Assembly (NCBI GenBank): GCA_964384025.1
Contig: CAYLJJ010000137.1
Coordinates: 1-12,512 of the forward strand
Length of the DNA: 12,512 bases
DNA from: CAYLJJ01 sp964384025
GTDB taxonomy: Bacteria; Myxococcota_A; Bradymonadia; UBA7976; UBA1532
Direction of reading: 5' to 3'
The notes under the pieces are model-generated. The model searched no databases. It was given only the letters and a program-made list of their open reading frames with translations, and was not told where the DNA came from. Position 1 is the first letter of the stretch; the number at the start of each line of letters is the position of its first letter. The position numbers and the translations under genes were made by a program. This document shows positions 1-7,352 of the stretch, in pieces.

Positions 1-72
1 CACGAGGAGCACAAGGAGCACGAGGAGCACGAGGAGCACGAGGAGCACAAGGAGCACGAGGAGCATAAGGAG
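1..72 (+). repeat. 9-bp tandem repeat encoding HEE/HKE
   Basis: Eight consecutive in-frame 9-bp units, mostly CACGAGGAG or CACAAGGAG, the last beginning with CAT. They begin at the window edge, so the array may be longer. They encode His every third residue separated by Glu-Glu or Lys-Glu, a charged, probably helical or flexible metal-binding segment at the front of the mature adaptor. Near-identical units suggest recent expansion or length variation. Confidence 0.9.
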
Positions 73-1110
73 AACAGCGTTTATCTCTCTCCATCCGCTT
101 TGGCTCGCAGCAATATTCATGTCGCGTCGGTGGTGATGGCTGCCCTGGAGACTGTCCTTGAAGTCCCCGCAGAGGTGCAACTCAACCCTGATCGAGTCGC
201 GCATATCAGCCCCTTACTCGAAGGTCAGCTCCTGAGTGTGGAGGTGGCGCTTGGTGCTGAGGTGAAGAAGGATGAGCCCTTGGCTCAACTACGCAGCGTC
301 GCCCTTGGACAGGCGCGAGCTGATCTCAACCGAACAACAGCTCTGCGTGATGTCGCTCGCCAGAACCTCAAACGGCAAGAGCAGCTTCGTGAGGAGGGCA
401 TCAACTCAAAGCGCAGCCTTTTAGAGGCGCAGTTCGCTTTTGATGAGGCCAAGGCTGAAAGAGGCGCGGCCCTCTCACGGCTGCGCGTGTTTGGTGTGCG
501 TGGTGGCTCCGGCCCAGATATGACGCTGAGCAGCCCCCTCGCAGGTCTGATCACCGAGCGCCACGCGACACGAGGAGAGAATGTCTCTCCAGAAGATACA
601 CTCTTTGTTGTCGCAGATCTCTCGCAGGTTTGGGTGATTGGGCGGGTCTATGAGCAGCAAATTAATCAACTTCAAGCATCGATGCAGGCAACACTGAGCC
701 TCAACGCCTACCCTGGTCACAGTTGGATCGGAAAAGTCGATTTTATCGCTGCTTCTCTTGATGAAGAGACACGCAGTCTCTCCATTCGTGTGAAGCTCGA
801 TAACCCCGAGGGACTGTTGCACCCTGGCCTCTTTGGCTTATTGAGGCTCTCATCCAGCGCAGTGAACGATCCAGTGATCCTCCTCCCAGAGAGCGCTGTA
901 CAGAGGATGGAGAACCGTTCGGTGGCCTTTGTGCCTGGTGATAAGGCGGGTGAGTTTGAGTTGCGGGTGCTCACCCTGGGTAAAGAAAGCCAGGGACAAA
1001 TTGAGGTGCTTAAGGGCCTCCAACCTGGAGACTCCGTGGTTGTTCGCGGTGGCTTTGTTCTTAAATCAGAGCTGATGCGTGGGCAGCTCGGCCACGGCCA
1101 CGCGCATTGA
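1..1110 (+). CDS. czcB: CzcB/CusB-type RND efflux periplasmic adaptor (5' end missing)
   Basis: Membrane-fusion (adaptor) subunit of a heavy-metal RND efflux complex; it would link the inner-membrane pump encoded next to it with an outer-membrane channel. The frame is open from base 1, so 369 residues are visible and the TTG at 100 is internal, not the start. Residues 1-24 are eight HEE/HKE triplets. The family-typical stretch VYLSPSALARSNIHVASV follows (residues 27-44), then the first half of the barrel-sandwich domain (HISPLLEGQLLSVEVALGAEV), a helical hairpin (about 95-165), the second barrel-sandwich half (SPLAGLITERHATRGENV), a beta-barrel with LSQVWVIGRVYE, and a membrane-proximal domain ending GLQPGDSVVVRGGFVL. 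The C-terminus is again His-rich (GHGHAH). His-rich N-terminal segments occur in CzcB-like adaptors and are thought to bind metal. The family assignment is firm; the exact metal is not readable from this subunit. Confidence 0.93.
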   Translation, partial: HEEHKEHEEHEEHEEHKEHEEHKENSVYLSPSALARSNIHVASVVMAALETVLEVPAEVQLNPDRVAHISPLLEGQLLSVEVALGAEVKKDEPLAQLRSVALGQARADLNRTTALRDVARQNLKRQEQLREEGINSKRSLLEAQFAFDEAKAERGAALSRLRVFGVRGGSGPDMTLSSPLAGLITERHATRGENVSPEDTLFVVADLSQVWVIGRVYEQQINQLQASMQATLSLNAYPGHSWIGKVDFIAASLDEETRSLSIRVKLDNPEGLLHPGLFGLLRLSSSAVNDPVILLPESAVQRMENRSVAFVPGDKAGEFELRVLTLGKESQGQIEVLKGLQPGDSVVVRGGFVLKSELMRGQLGHGHAH

Positions 1111-1137
1111 TGGTCGATCTGTTTCCCCACGAGCCCT

Positions 1138-1143
1138 GAGGAG
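1138..1143 (+). promoter_or_regulatory. Ribosome binding site deciding the start of the RND pump gene
   Basis: GAGGAG lies 4 bases before the ATG at 1148. The same frame opens earlier with a GTG at 1079 that would overlap the adaptor gene by 32 bases, but those 23 extra residues are not family-like, while the protein from 1148 begins as CzcA proteins do. Confidence 0.7.
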
Positions 1144-1147
1144 CAAT

Positions 1148-4100
1148 ATGGAATCTTCTATCGCCTTCTGCATACGACACCGTGCGTTGGTCATCTTCGC
1201 TGTGCTCCTCTTTGGCGCCTTTGGGCTCCGAGCTGTACAACTGCTGCCCATCGACGCGGTGCCTGATGTCACCAATGTTCAAGTCCAGATCCTGAGCAAT
1301 GTACCCGCTCTAGGCGCGGTGGAGATCGAGCAGTATATCACCGTGCCGGTTGAGACGGTGATGAGTGGGCTGCCCCATGTCGAGGAGGTACGCAGCCTCT
1401 CTCGCTTTGGGCTCTCAGCGGTGACCGTCGTTTTTGAGGAGGGCACCGATATCTATTTCGCTCGTCAGCTTGTCGCTGAGCGACTGGCCAAGGCGCGTGA
1501 GGTGATCCCCGAGAGCTATGGATCGCCTGAGATGGGGCCGATCTCAACGGGTCTTGGCGAGATCTATCAGTTTGAGGTGCGAGGCGAGCCGATGTGTTCT
1601 CCAAGCGGCCCAGACACAGAGGAGTGCTATACGCTCATGGAGCTGCGCACACTCCTGGACTGGTATATCGCCTTTCAACTGCGTCCTATCCCAGGGGTCG
1701 TTGAGGTCAACCCCTTTGGCGGCGAGCTGAAGACCTATGAGGTGCAGGTTGATCCGGCGAGGCTCAACGCCCTTGGGTTGAGCCTACATGAGATCTTCGA
1801 AGCCCTCACAGCCAACAACGCCAACGAGGGAGGAGGCTATATCGTCCGCGGTGGTGAGCAGCGGGTGATCCGGGGCGAGGGTCTGATCGAGAGCCTTGAC
1901 GATGTACGTGATGTGCGCGTGGCGACTCGTAAAGATGGCACACCGATCTTTGTACGAGACATCGGCACCACCGCCTTCGCGCCGATGGTTCGACAGGGAG
2001 CAGTGACTCGTGATGGTCGCGGGGAGGTTGTGACCGCTTCAGTGATGATGTTGATGGGGGCCAACTCAGCTGAGGTCGCTGAAGCGGTCCATGAGCGCCT
2101 TGAGGAGCTGTCTGCAGGTCTACCCGCAGGAGTGAAGATCGAGAGCTATTATGATCGTGCTGATCTCATCGGACGCACGATCCAAACCGTGGCGATCAAC
2201 CTTATCGAGGGCGGTGTCTTAGTGATCGTCGTCCTGCTCTTGATGCTTGGCAACCTGCGCGGTGGGTTGCTCGTCGCCAGCGTCATCCCGTTGTCGTTGC
2301 TTATGACTTTTATCGCGATGCGCTATTTTGGGGTCTCAGGCAACTTGATGAGCCTAGGCGCGCTGGACTTTGGGCTGATCATCGATGGAGCGATCGTAGT
2401 GATCGAGAACATCGTGCGAGTGCTCTCTCAATCCGCCGCGCAGGGCCAACAGGTCAAAGGCGCTGTTCGTAAAGCCACCAGACAGGTGATCCGACCGGTG
2501 CTCTTTGGTACGGCGATCATCATGATCGTTTACCTCCCGATCCTCTCTTTGCAGGGGATCGAGGGGAAGATGTTTCGACCGATGGCGATCGCAGTGCTGG
2601 CGGCTCTGGGAGCCGCGCTGCTGCTTGCCATCACCCTGATCCCTGCAGCTTCAACCTGGCTCTATAAAAACGGCCTCTCTGAGAAAGAGCCCCTACTTAT
2701 CCGCGCGCTACGTGCCCTCTATGAGCCCTTATTGGGCCTCGCGCTTCGCTTTCGAGGGCTGGTTATCCTGGCAGCACTCCTCCTCCTTGGAGCGGGGAGC
2801 TTCTTGGCCTTAAATATGGGCGCTGAGTTTATCCCCACTCTTGATGAGGGGGCCATCGCGATGCAGGCTGTGCGTCCCCCCTCGGTCTCTCTAGAGGAGT
2901 CGATTCAGGCGACAACGCGCATTGAGCAGGCGCTTAAGGAAAGCTTTCCAGATGAGATCGAGACGATCATCTCTCGAACAGGGCGCGCAGAGATCGCGAC
3001 AGATCCGATGGGAGTGGAGATCTCAGATATCTACCTCATGCTCAAACCTTCAGAGCGCTGGAAGCGCGCCAAAGATAAGGCGGAGCTGGTTGAGAAGATC
3101 GAAGCGACCCTAGAGAGAGAGGTCCCCGGCCAGAACTACTCCTTTTCACAACCCATCGAGCTGCGCACCAATGAGCTGATCAGCGGCGTGCGCTCCGACG
3201 TGGCCGTCAACCTCTATGGTCCCGATTTTGAGGCCCTTGAGGAGGTAGGAGAGGAGGTGATGCGGGTGCTGCGCTCTATCAAGGGAGCGGCTGATATTAA
3301 CGCCGATCAGGTCGCGGGGTTGCCCTCATTGCGTATCATCGTGGATCGAAGGAGAGCGGCACGCTATGGCATTAACGCCGCTGAGGTGCTCGACGCGGTG
3401 GCCACTATGGGAGGGCGCTCAGTGGGTACCATCTTTGAGGGCCAGCGGCGGTTTACGATGCAGGTGAGGTTGCAGAGAGAGAAACGCAGAGATCCTGAGG
3501 CGATCCGCAGTCTGCTGATCTCAGCTCCCGATGGACATCGTGTACCCCTCGGTCAAGTGGCACAGGTCCTCCTTGCTGAAGGCCCTGCGGTGGTGAGCCG
3601 TGAGAATGCTCAGCGGCGAAGAACCATTCAGGTCAACGTACGCGGCCGTGATCTCGCAGGCTTTGTGGCTGAAGCACAGCGGCGCGTTCGACAGGAGGTC
3701 AAGCGACCCCCAGGCTATTTCATCACCTGGGGGGGGCAATTTGAGAATCTCAAAGCTGCTAACGCACGCTTGGCTGTGGCGGTGCCCGCCGCGCTCCTGC
3801 TGATCTTCCTGTTGCTCTACACCACCTTTGGCTCAGCGCGCCCGGCGATGATCATCTATCTCAACATCCCAATGGCCGCCGTGGGAGGCATACTTGCGCT
3901 CTGGATTCGAGGGATGCCGCTCTCAATCTCAGCGGCAGTTGGCTTTATCGCGCTCTCAGGGATCGCCGTACTCAACGGCGTCGTCATGGTTTCATATATC
4001 CGTGATCTACAGCGTGAGGGCCTAAACCTGATGGAGGCGACTGAGCGCGGAGCACGGCTCCGGCTGCGTGCGGTGTTAATGACCGCCCTGACCGACGGCA

Positions 4101-4264
4101 TCGGCTTCTTGCCGATGGCGATCTCCATAAGCGCAGGAGCTGAGGTCCAGCAGCCGCTCGCTACAGTGGTCATTGGGGGTCTTATCACAGCCACGCTCTT
4201 GACGCTCTTTGTATTGCCTGTGGTCTACAGTGTCTTAGGAGGCTCAATCATCGAAGAGAATTGA
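1148..4264 (+). CDS. czcA: CzcA/CusA-family heavy-metal RND efflux pump
   Basis: Inner-membrane proton-driven pump of the heavy-metal efflux (HME) branch of RND transporters, 1038 residues, which is full length for the family. From the chosen start it reads MESSIAFCIRHRALVIF, a first membrane helix, then LPIDAVPDVTNVQVQI, the standard CzcA opening. Transmembrane helix 4 carries DFGLIIDGAIVVIEN with D407, D413 and E420, the D-D-E set associated with Zn/Co/Cd-type (HME1) pumps rather than Cu/Ag CusA; this supports a divalent-cation substrate by inference. Two periplasmic porter halves and the second helix bundle (from about residue 870) are intact, ending FVLPVVYSVLGGSIIEEN. It starts 37 bases after the adaptor stop, so the two form one operon. 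A short insert in the first porter region holds C150 and C160 ten residues apart, which I do not recall from typical CzcA. No metal sensor gene is visible nearby. Confidence 0.95.
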   Translation: MESSIAFCIRHRALVIFAVLLFGAFGLRAVQLLPIDAVPDVTNVQVQILSNVPALGAVEIEQYITVPVETVMSGLPHVEEVRSLSRFGLSAVTVVFEEGTDIYFARQLVAERLAKAREVIPESYGSPEMGPISTGLGEIYQFEVRGEPMCSPSGPDTEECYTLMELRTLLDWYIAFQLRPIPGVVEVNPFGGELKTYEVQVDPARLNALGLSLHEIFEALTANNANEGGGYIVRGGEQRVIRGEGLIESLDDVRDVRVATRKDGTPIFVRDIGTTAFAPMVRQGAVTRDGRGEVVTASVMMLMGANSAEVAEAVHERLEELSAGLPAGVKIESYYDRADLIGRTIQTVAINLIEGGVLVIVVLLLMLGNLRGGLLVASVIPLSLLMTFIAMRYFGVSGNLMSLGALDFGLIIDGAIVVIENIVRVLSQSAAQGQQVKGAVRKATRQVIRPVLFGTAIIMIVYLPILSLQGIEGKMFRPMAIAVLAALGAALLLAITLIPAASTWLYKNGLSEKEPLLIRALRALYEPLLGLALRFRGLVILAALLLLGAGSFLALNMGAEFIPTLDEGAIAMQAVRPPSVSLEESIQATTRIEQALKESFPDEIETIISRTGRAEIATDPMGVEISDIYLMLKPSERWKRAKDKAELVEKIEATLEREVPGQNYSFSQPIELRTNELISGVRSDVAVNLYGPDFEALEEVGEEVMRVLRSIKGAADINADQVAGLPSLRIIVDRRRAARYGINAAEVLDAVATMGGRSVGTIFEGQRRFTMQVRLQREKRRDPEAIRSLLISAPDGHRVPLGQVAQVLLAEGPAVVSRENAQRRRTIQVNVRGRDLAGFVAEAQRRVRQEVKRPPGYFITWGGQFENLKAANARLAVAVPAALLLIFLLLYTTFGSARPAMIIYLNIPMAAVGGILALWIRGMPLSISAAVGFIALSGIAVLNGVVMVSYIRDLQREGLNLMEATERGARLRLRAVLMTALTDGIGFLPMAISISAGAEVQQPLATVVIGGLITATLLTLFVLPVVYSVLGGSIIEEN

Positions 4265-4356
4265 GCTGCGATCCGCTCAGAGAGCAGAGATGGTTACACT
4301 CTGCCACAACAGAGGAGCATCTGAGGCGATTCGTCGGTCTTTCCCTGATCGGAAGT

Positions 4357-4500
4357 CTAGAAGAAGCTGAACCCCAGAAAGAAGCCTCCAAGAAAGAGCC
4401 CAGGGATAGAGGCGAAGCTCACAGGCGCTAGGATGAGACCGCCGCTGATCGCACCGGCTGCGCTTAAGATCTCAATCCAGGGAGGAACCATCTCCATCAT
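4357..4500 (-). CDS. Small hydrophobic membrane protein, 47 residues
   Basis: An unrecognised short gene read ATG (4500-4498) to TAG (4359-4357). The product starts MMEMVPPWIEILSAAGAISG and ends GLFLGGFFLGFSFF: after ten residues it is almost wholly apolar, with small-residue-rich GG and FLGGFFLGF stretches suited to one long or two short membrane helices. Minus-strand GGAG lies 4 bases before the first ATG and 7 before the second, so either Met could start it. It begins 36 bases after the stop of the rRNA methyltransferase gene on the same strand, so it is probably the last gene of that operon. No charged residue follows position 10, so a membrane location is expected. It could still be a chance open frame; the ribosome binding site, hydrophobic pattern and operon position favour a real gene. 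Function unknown. Confidence 0.55.
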   Translation of the reverse strand: MMEMVPPWIEILSAAGAISGGLILAPVSFASIPGLFLGGFFLGFSFF

Positions 4501-4536
4501 CTTTCTCCGCTTACTTTTACTGAAGGAGGGATAGTA

Positions 4537-5664
4537 TCACTCCACCTCAAGGAAGAGGGCTTTTAGATAATCTGTTTCAGGTGCGCTCAGCAGACTGGGG
4601 TGGTCAACGCCCGCTGAGCGACGCTCCTGAACACGCACCCAACGTCGAGCATCAACCGCGGCTTCTAGAAGAACCCGCTCAAAATCAGCTCTCTGCATAT
4701 GAGCACTACAGCTAAAGGTCACCAGACGCCCCCCTGGACGAAGCAGCTTGAGGGCCCGCAGGTTGATCTCTTTATAGGCGCGGCGTCCTGCCTTGAGAGC
4801 TTTACGAGAAGGAGCAAAGGCGGGGGGATCTAAGATGATCCCATCAAACCTTCGCCTCTCACGCTCAAACTCTCGCAACAGATCAAAGACGTTGGCCCGC
4901 TGCGCCTTAAGCGAGAGGCTGTTGCGCTCAGCGTTGCGCCTCAGGCGCTCAAGAGCGGGTTCGCTGCTGTCGACCGCCAAGACCCTGCGATCCTCTCGTG
5001 CCAAGCGAAGGGAGAATCCCCCTTCGTAACAGAAGGCGTCTAAGCACTCCCCCGAGAGGAAGCGCGCCGTCGCCTCCTGATTCTCCCGTTGATCTAAGAA
5101 GCCGCCGGTCTTCTGGCCCTCCATCAGATCAAAGCGCCAAGAGAGACCATCAGCCTCTAGAAAGATCTGAGGATCTTCACCTTTGAGGAGACGCTTCTCC
5201 TGGGGCAAGCCCTCCATGCGGCTGACCTTGCCGTCGTTGCGTAGGACCACGACACGGGGAGAGAAGAGCGCCTCAAGACGCTCCAGGGTGATCTGTTCAC
5301 GTCGAGCAGCTGCTTGGGTGAGGAGCTGAAGGCTAAGGCCATCTCCATAGCGATCCAGGATCAGACCCGGTAGGCCATCAGCGTCGCCATTCACCAAACG
5401 ACACAGCGTGCGCCCCCCTCGGCGCCGACAGGAGCGCTCCAGTTGATCCAACCAAGCTGCATCGCTGGGTTCCTTGAAAGGACAGCGACGGAGGCTGAGC
5501 AGAGAGCTGTCAGAGTAGACTGCGACTCCCAGAGGTCGCTTAACACCAAAGGAGACCAGATCACCTCCCTTGAGTTCCTCGGGCAGCTGCTCAAGGTGGC
5601 TCTTGAAGATCCAAGGGTGCCCAGTGCGGAAGCGACGGAGACCTGAAGCGTTAAGGCGCAACAT
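4537..5664 (-). CDS. rlmI: RlmI-type class I SAM-dependent rRNA methyltransferase
   Basis: A 375-residue enzyme of the RlmI/COG1092 family; E. coli RlmI makes 5-methylcytosine at C1962 of 23S rRNA. The N-terminal ~75 residues are a PUA-type RNA-binding domain (RLNASGLRRFRTGHPWIF is the usual opening). A linker domain follows, then the family hallmark QKTGGFLDQRENQ. In the Rossmann methyltransferase domain, LDAFCYEGGFSL is SAM motif I, VLAVDSSEPAL motif II, and ILDPPAFAPS motif IV with the conserved DPP. TFSCSAHM near residue 320 supplies the cysteine expected in m5C RNA methyltransferases. The ATG lies only 3 bases after the TGA of the upstream KOW-domain gene and has no clear ribosome binding site, so translation is probably coupled. 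Family placement is firm; the exact target base is inferred. Confidence 0.9.
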   Translation of the reverse strand: MLRLNASGLRRFRTGHPWIFKSHLEQLPEELKGGDLVSFGVKRPLGVAVYSDSSLLSLRRCPFKEPSDAAWLDQLERSCRRRGGRTLCRLVNGDADGLPGLILDRYGDGLSLQLLTQAAARREQITLERLEALFSPRVVVLRNDGKVSRMEGLPQEKRLLKGEDPQIFLEADGLSWRFDLMEGQKTGGFLDQRENQEATARFLSGECLDAFCYEGGFSLRLAREDRRVLAVDSSEPALERLRRNAERNSLSLKAQRANVFDLLREFERERRRFDGIILDPPAFAPSRKALKAGRRAYKEINLRALKLLRPGGRLVTFSCSAHMQRADFERVLLEAAVDARRWVRVQERRSAGVDHPSLLSAPETDYLKALFLEVE

Positions 5665-5667
5665 CGC

Positions 5668-7244
5668 TCAACGTACCCGGCTCAGATCGCTGGCCTTGAC
5701 GTTGACCTCCAAGGTTCCTATGCGGACTCGGAAGTACTCCCCCTTCTGACTGCGAACCTCCCCCTGCTTGCCCGCCAACAATCCTCGCTCCAAGCGAACC
5801 TGTTCGCCCACCTTGAGAGGGCGCTCTGGGGTCTTCTTTGTGGGAGTAAGCATCGCTCGGCGCTCTTTGGCGGTGAGCATGGCAGGTTGGGGACGGGTTC
5901 GGACGTTGGACTTAGGTCGAGAAGATCGAGGCGCTTTGGGCTTCTTACTCCTGGGCGTAGGAGTCGTAGGTTCCCTCTTCTTGGCAACCGGAGCGGTGGG
6001 CTTCTCAGTTGAGGTGACCAGAGCGGTGGGCTCCTCGCTGGGAGCAACCAGAGCTGTAGGCTCCTCGCTGGGAGCAACCAGAGCNNNNNNNNNNNNNNNN
6101 NNNNNNNNNNNNNNNNNNNNNNNNNNNNNNNNNNNNNNNNNNNNNNNNNNNNNNNNNNNNNNNNNNNNNNNNNNNNNNNNNNNNGCTCCTCGCTGGGAGC
6201 AACCAGAGCTGTAGGCTCCTCGCTGGGAGCAACCAGAGCTGTAGGCTCCTCGCTGGGAGCGACTGGGGCCGTAGACTCCTTTGCCTTGCTCTCAGCCTTG
6301 GCTTGAGCAGCAGCCTCAGCCTTGGCCTTTGCCTCAGCTGCGCGGGCTTCAGCGATCGCCTTACGACGAAGCCACTGCTTATGCTTCCAAGCGCGCTCGT
6401 CCTCTACCTTGGAGTGGGTGCGTGCTCGGGCCTCCTCTTCACGCTCTCGGCGTTGAGCCTGGACTTGAGCTTGAGCTTCTACACGGACCCGCTGCTTCTC
6501 CTGACGTGCGCTCTCCAGATGCTCCAAGTGCTCCAGAACGCCAATCTGATCATTCTCGGGAGACCAAGCCAGGGCGCTATAAAGGGGAGCGAGGGCCTTA
6601 AAAATCTCTCCAACGCGGGCTCTCAAGCCCTCTCCCTGAGAGATCGCCTGATCACGTGGGATCTCCAGCCCCAACCAGAGCCACTCCTGCTCCCCTCTCA
6701 AGCTTTGCTGAGCCAAGTTTTTGAGCCTGGGCAGGCTGATCAGCTCCTCCCCCTGGAGACGAAGCTCCTCAGGGAGAGCTCCTATAAGCGCCAACAGTGC
6801 TTCAGAATCCTGCTCAAAGAGCTTGAGCATATTTTCCAGATCGGCTCGTGCTTGGGTATGAAACCAGAGACCCAGGCTCAAGCCCTGTTGCCATAGGCGG
6901 AGCCCTAAGAAGAGATTGCGATGGTGCTCAGCGGGCTTACGAAGCTGGGCGCTCAGACCCAAGCCCTGATCGAGGATCGGTTGAAGCTGCTGACGTGGCA
7001 CTCGCTCTCGCAGAAAGAACAACCATTGTTCTTGAACTGAGCGTGCATTTTGAATATTGGGGATCTCGCTGGAGGCTTCCAAGACCAACCCAGGAGGAGA
7101 GGGTTCTCCCATCAGATCGATGAGGCGCTCCTTGATCCGCATACGGTTTAGGTTATGCACATTGCTGGACCAGCAAGCGGGGCGATAGACCTCGAAATCT
7201 TGGTCTGAGAAGCCATCAAAGTGACGGTCAAGCAGGGGGGACAC
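5668..7244 (-). CDS. Long repeat-containing protein with C-terminal KOW domain (interrupted by an assembly gap)
   Basis: One gene that appears in two frames because 100 N sit inside it. I start it at the GTG 7244-7242, 5 bases after a perfect GGAGG. From there: a helical domain (residues 1 to ~245) opening SPLLDRHFDGFSDQDFEVY and WSSNVHNLNRMRIKERL, of no family I can name; a Glu/Arg/Gln- then Ala/Lys-rich coiled coil (about 245-323); decapeptide repeats ALVAPSEEPT around the gap; a basic Pro/Lys/Arg linker; and a final ~49-residue KOW-like domain (VGEQVRLERGLLAGKQGEV) ending at the TGA 5670-5668. KOW domains, as in NusG, bind RNA or ribosomal protein partners. Coupling to an rRNA methyltransferase gene fits a role near the ribosome or RNA, which is inference. 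Size would be 493+10n residues, n being full repeats lost in the gap. There is no signal peptide from this start, so it is likely cytoplasmic. Confidence 0.8.
5970..6274 (-). repeat. 30-bp tandem repeat encoding ALVAPSEEPT
   Basis: Period 30 bp, in frame on the minus strand. Left of the gap are two diverged units (5970-5999, 6000-6029), one exact unit (6030-6059) and the first 25 bases of another (6060-6084). Right of the gap are two exact units (6185-6214, 6215-6244) and one variant (6245-6274). Exact units are identical on both sides of the gap, so the array collapsed in assembly. The peptide is Pro/Glu/Ser/Thr-rich and probably an extended spacer between the coiled coil and the KOW domain. 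Confidence 0.92.
6085..6184. other. Assembly gap, 100 N placeholder
   Basis: Exactly 100 N, the conventional length for a gap of unknown size. It sits within a tandem repeat, the usual cause of such breaks. Repeat phase on the two sides requires a real length of 5+30n bases. Confidence 0.97.
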
Positions 7245-7249
7245 AGCAA

Positions 7250-7254
7250 CCTCC
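7250..7254 (-). promoter_or_regulatory. Ribosome binding site deciding the KOW-protein start
   Basis: Minus-strand GGAGG followed by 5 bases and GTG (7244-7242). The frame could open earlier at ATG 7358, but that would overlap the divergent cbiM start by 6 bases, leave no room for promoters, and has no such site. Confidence 0.7.
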
Positions 7255-7267
7255 AAGAGAATCGAGG

Positions 7268-7277
7268 GGTTATAACC
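7268..7277. promoter_or_regulatory. Perfect 10-bp palindrome GGTTATAACC in the divergent promoter region
   Basis: Self-complementary dyad centred 27-28 bases upstream of the KOW gene start, containing its candidate -10 element and reading TATAAC on both strands. It could be an operator or simply a symmetric -10 box. Confidence 0.35.
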
Positions 7278-7297
7278 AGCGACCCCCAGAGACGCAA
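7269..7297 (-). promoter_or_regulatory. Candidate sigma-70 promoter for the KOW/rlmI operon
   Basis: On the minus strand, TTGCGT (7297-7292), a 17-base spacer, then TATAAC (7274-7269). The -10 matches consensus at five of six bases, the -35 only at its TTG. Transcription would begin near 7262, giving a leader of about 18 bases that contains the GGAGG site. Prediction from spacing and sequence only. Confidence 0.35.
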
Positions 7298-7307
7298 CTC
7301 CTGAGTT
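7296..7307. promoter_or_regulatory. Dyad AACTC-CT-GAGTT in the divergent promoter region
   Basis: Five-base perfect arms around CT, about 50 bases upstream of the cbiM start and touching the candidate -35 element of the opposite operon. Positioned to affect both directions if bound by a regulator; not recognised as a known operator. Confidence 0.3.
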
Positions 7308-7352
7308 CTCCCTTGAACATCCAGGCCCTAAAGGGGCGGAGAGGATGATCAG

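Noticed and set aside
1079..1147. Pump start at GTG 1079 overlapping the adaptor gene
   Set aside because: The extra 23 residues are not family-like and the ATG at 1148 has its own GAGGAG.
2585..2592. GCGATCGC octamers (here and near 6351) as HIP1-type signature
   Set aside because: Only two were noticed in the window; this is explained by the general GATC excess rather than a separate motif.
4284..4304. Hairpin GCAGAG / CTCTGC after the RND pump gene as a terminator
   Set aside because: Only a 6-bp stem with a 9-base loop and no following T run; not enough to call.
5668..5880. Separate 70-residue KOW protein gene starting at ATG 5880
   Set aside because: The frame continues upstream into the repeat and, once gap length is allowed for, joins the long upstream frame; the ATG is internal.
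5718..6084. Continuation of the long upstream frame left of the gap (Leu/Pro/Arg-rich tail), implying a frameshift or pseudogene
   Set aside because: It is a wrong-frame reading caused by the 100 N placeholder; the repeat peptide and KOW domain continue cleanly in the other frame.
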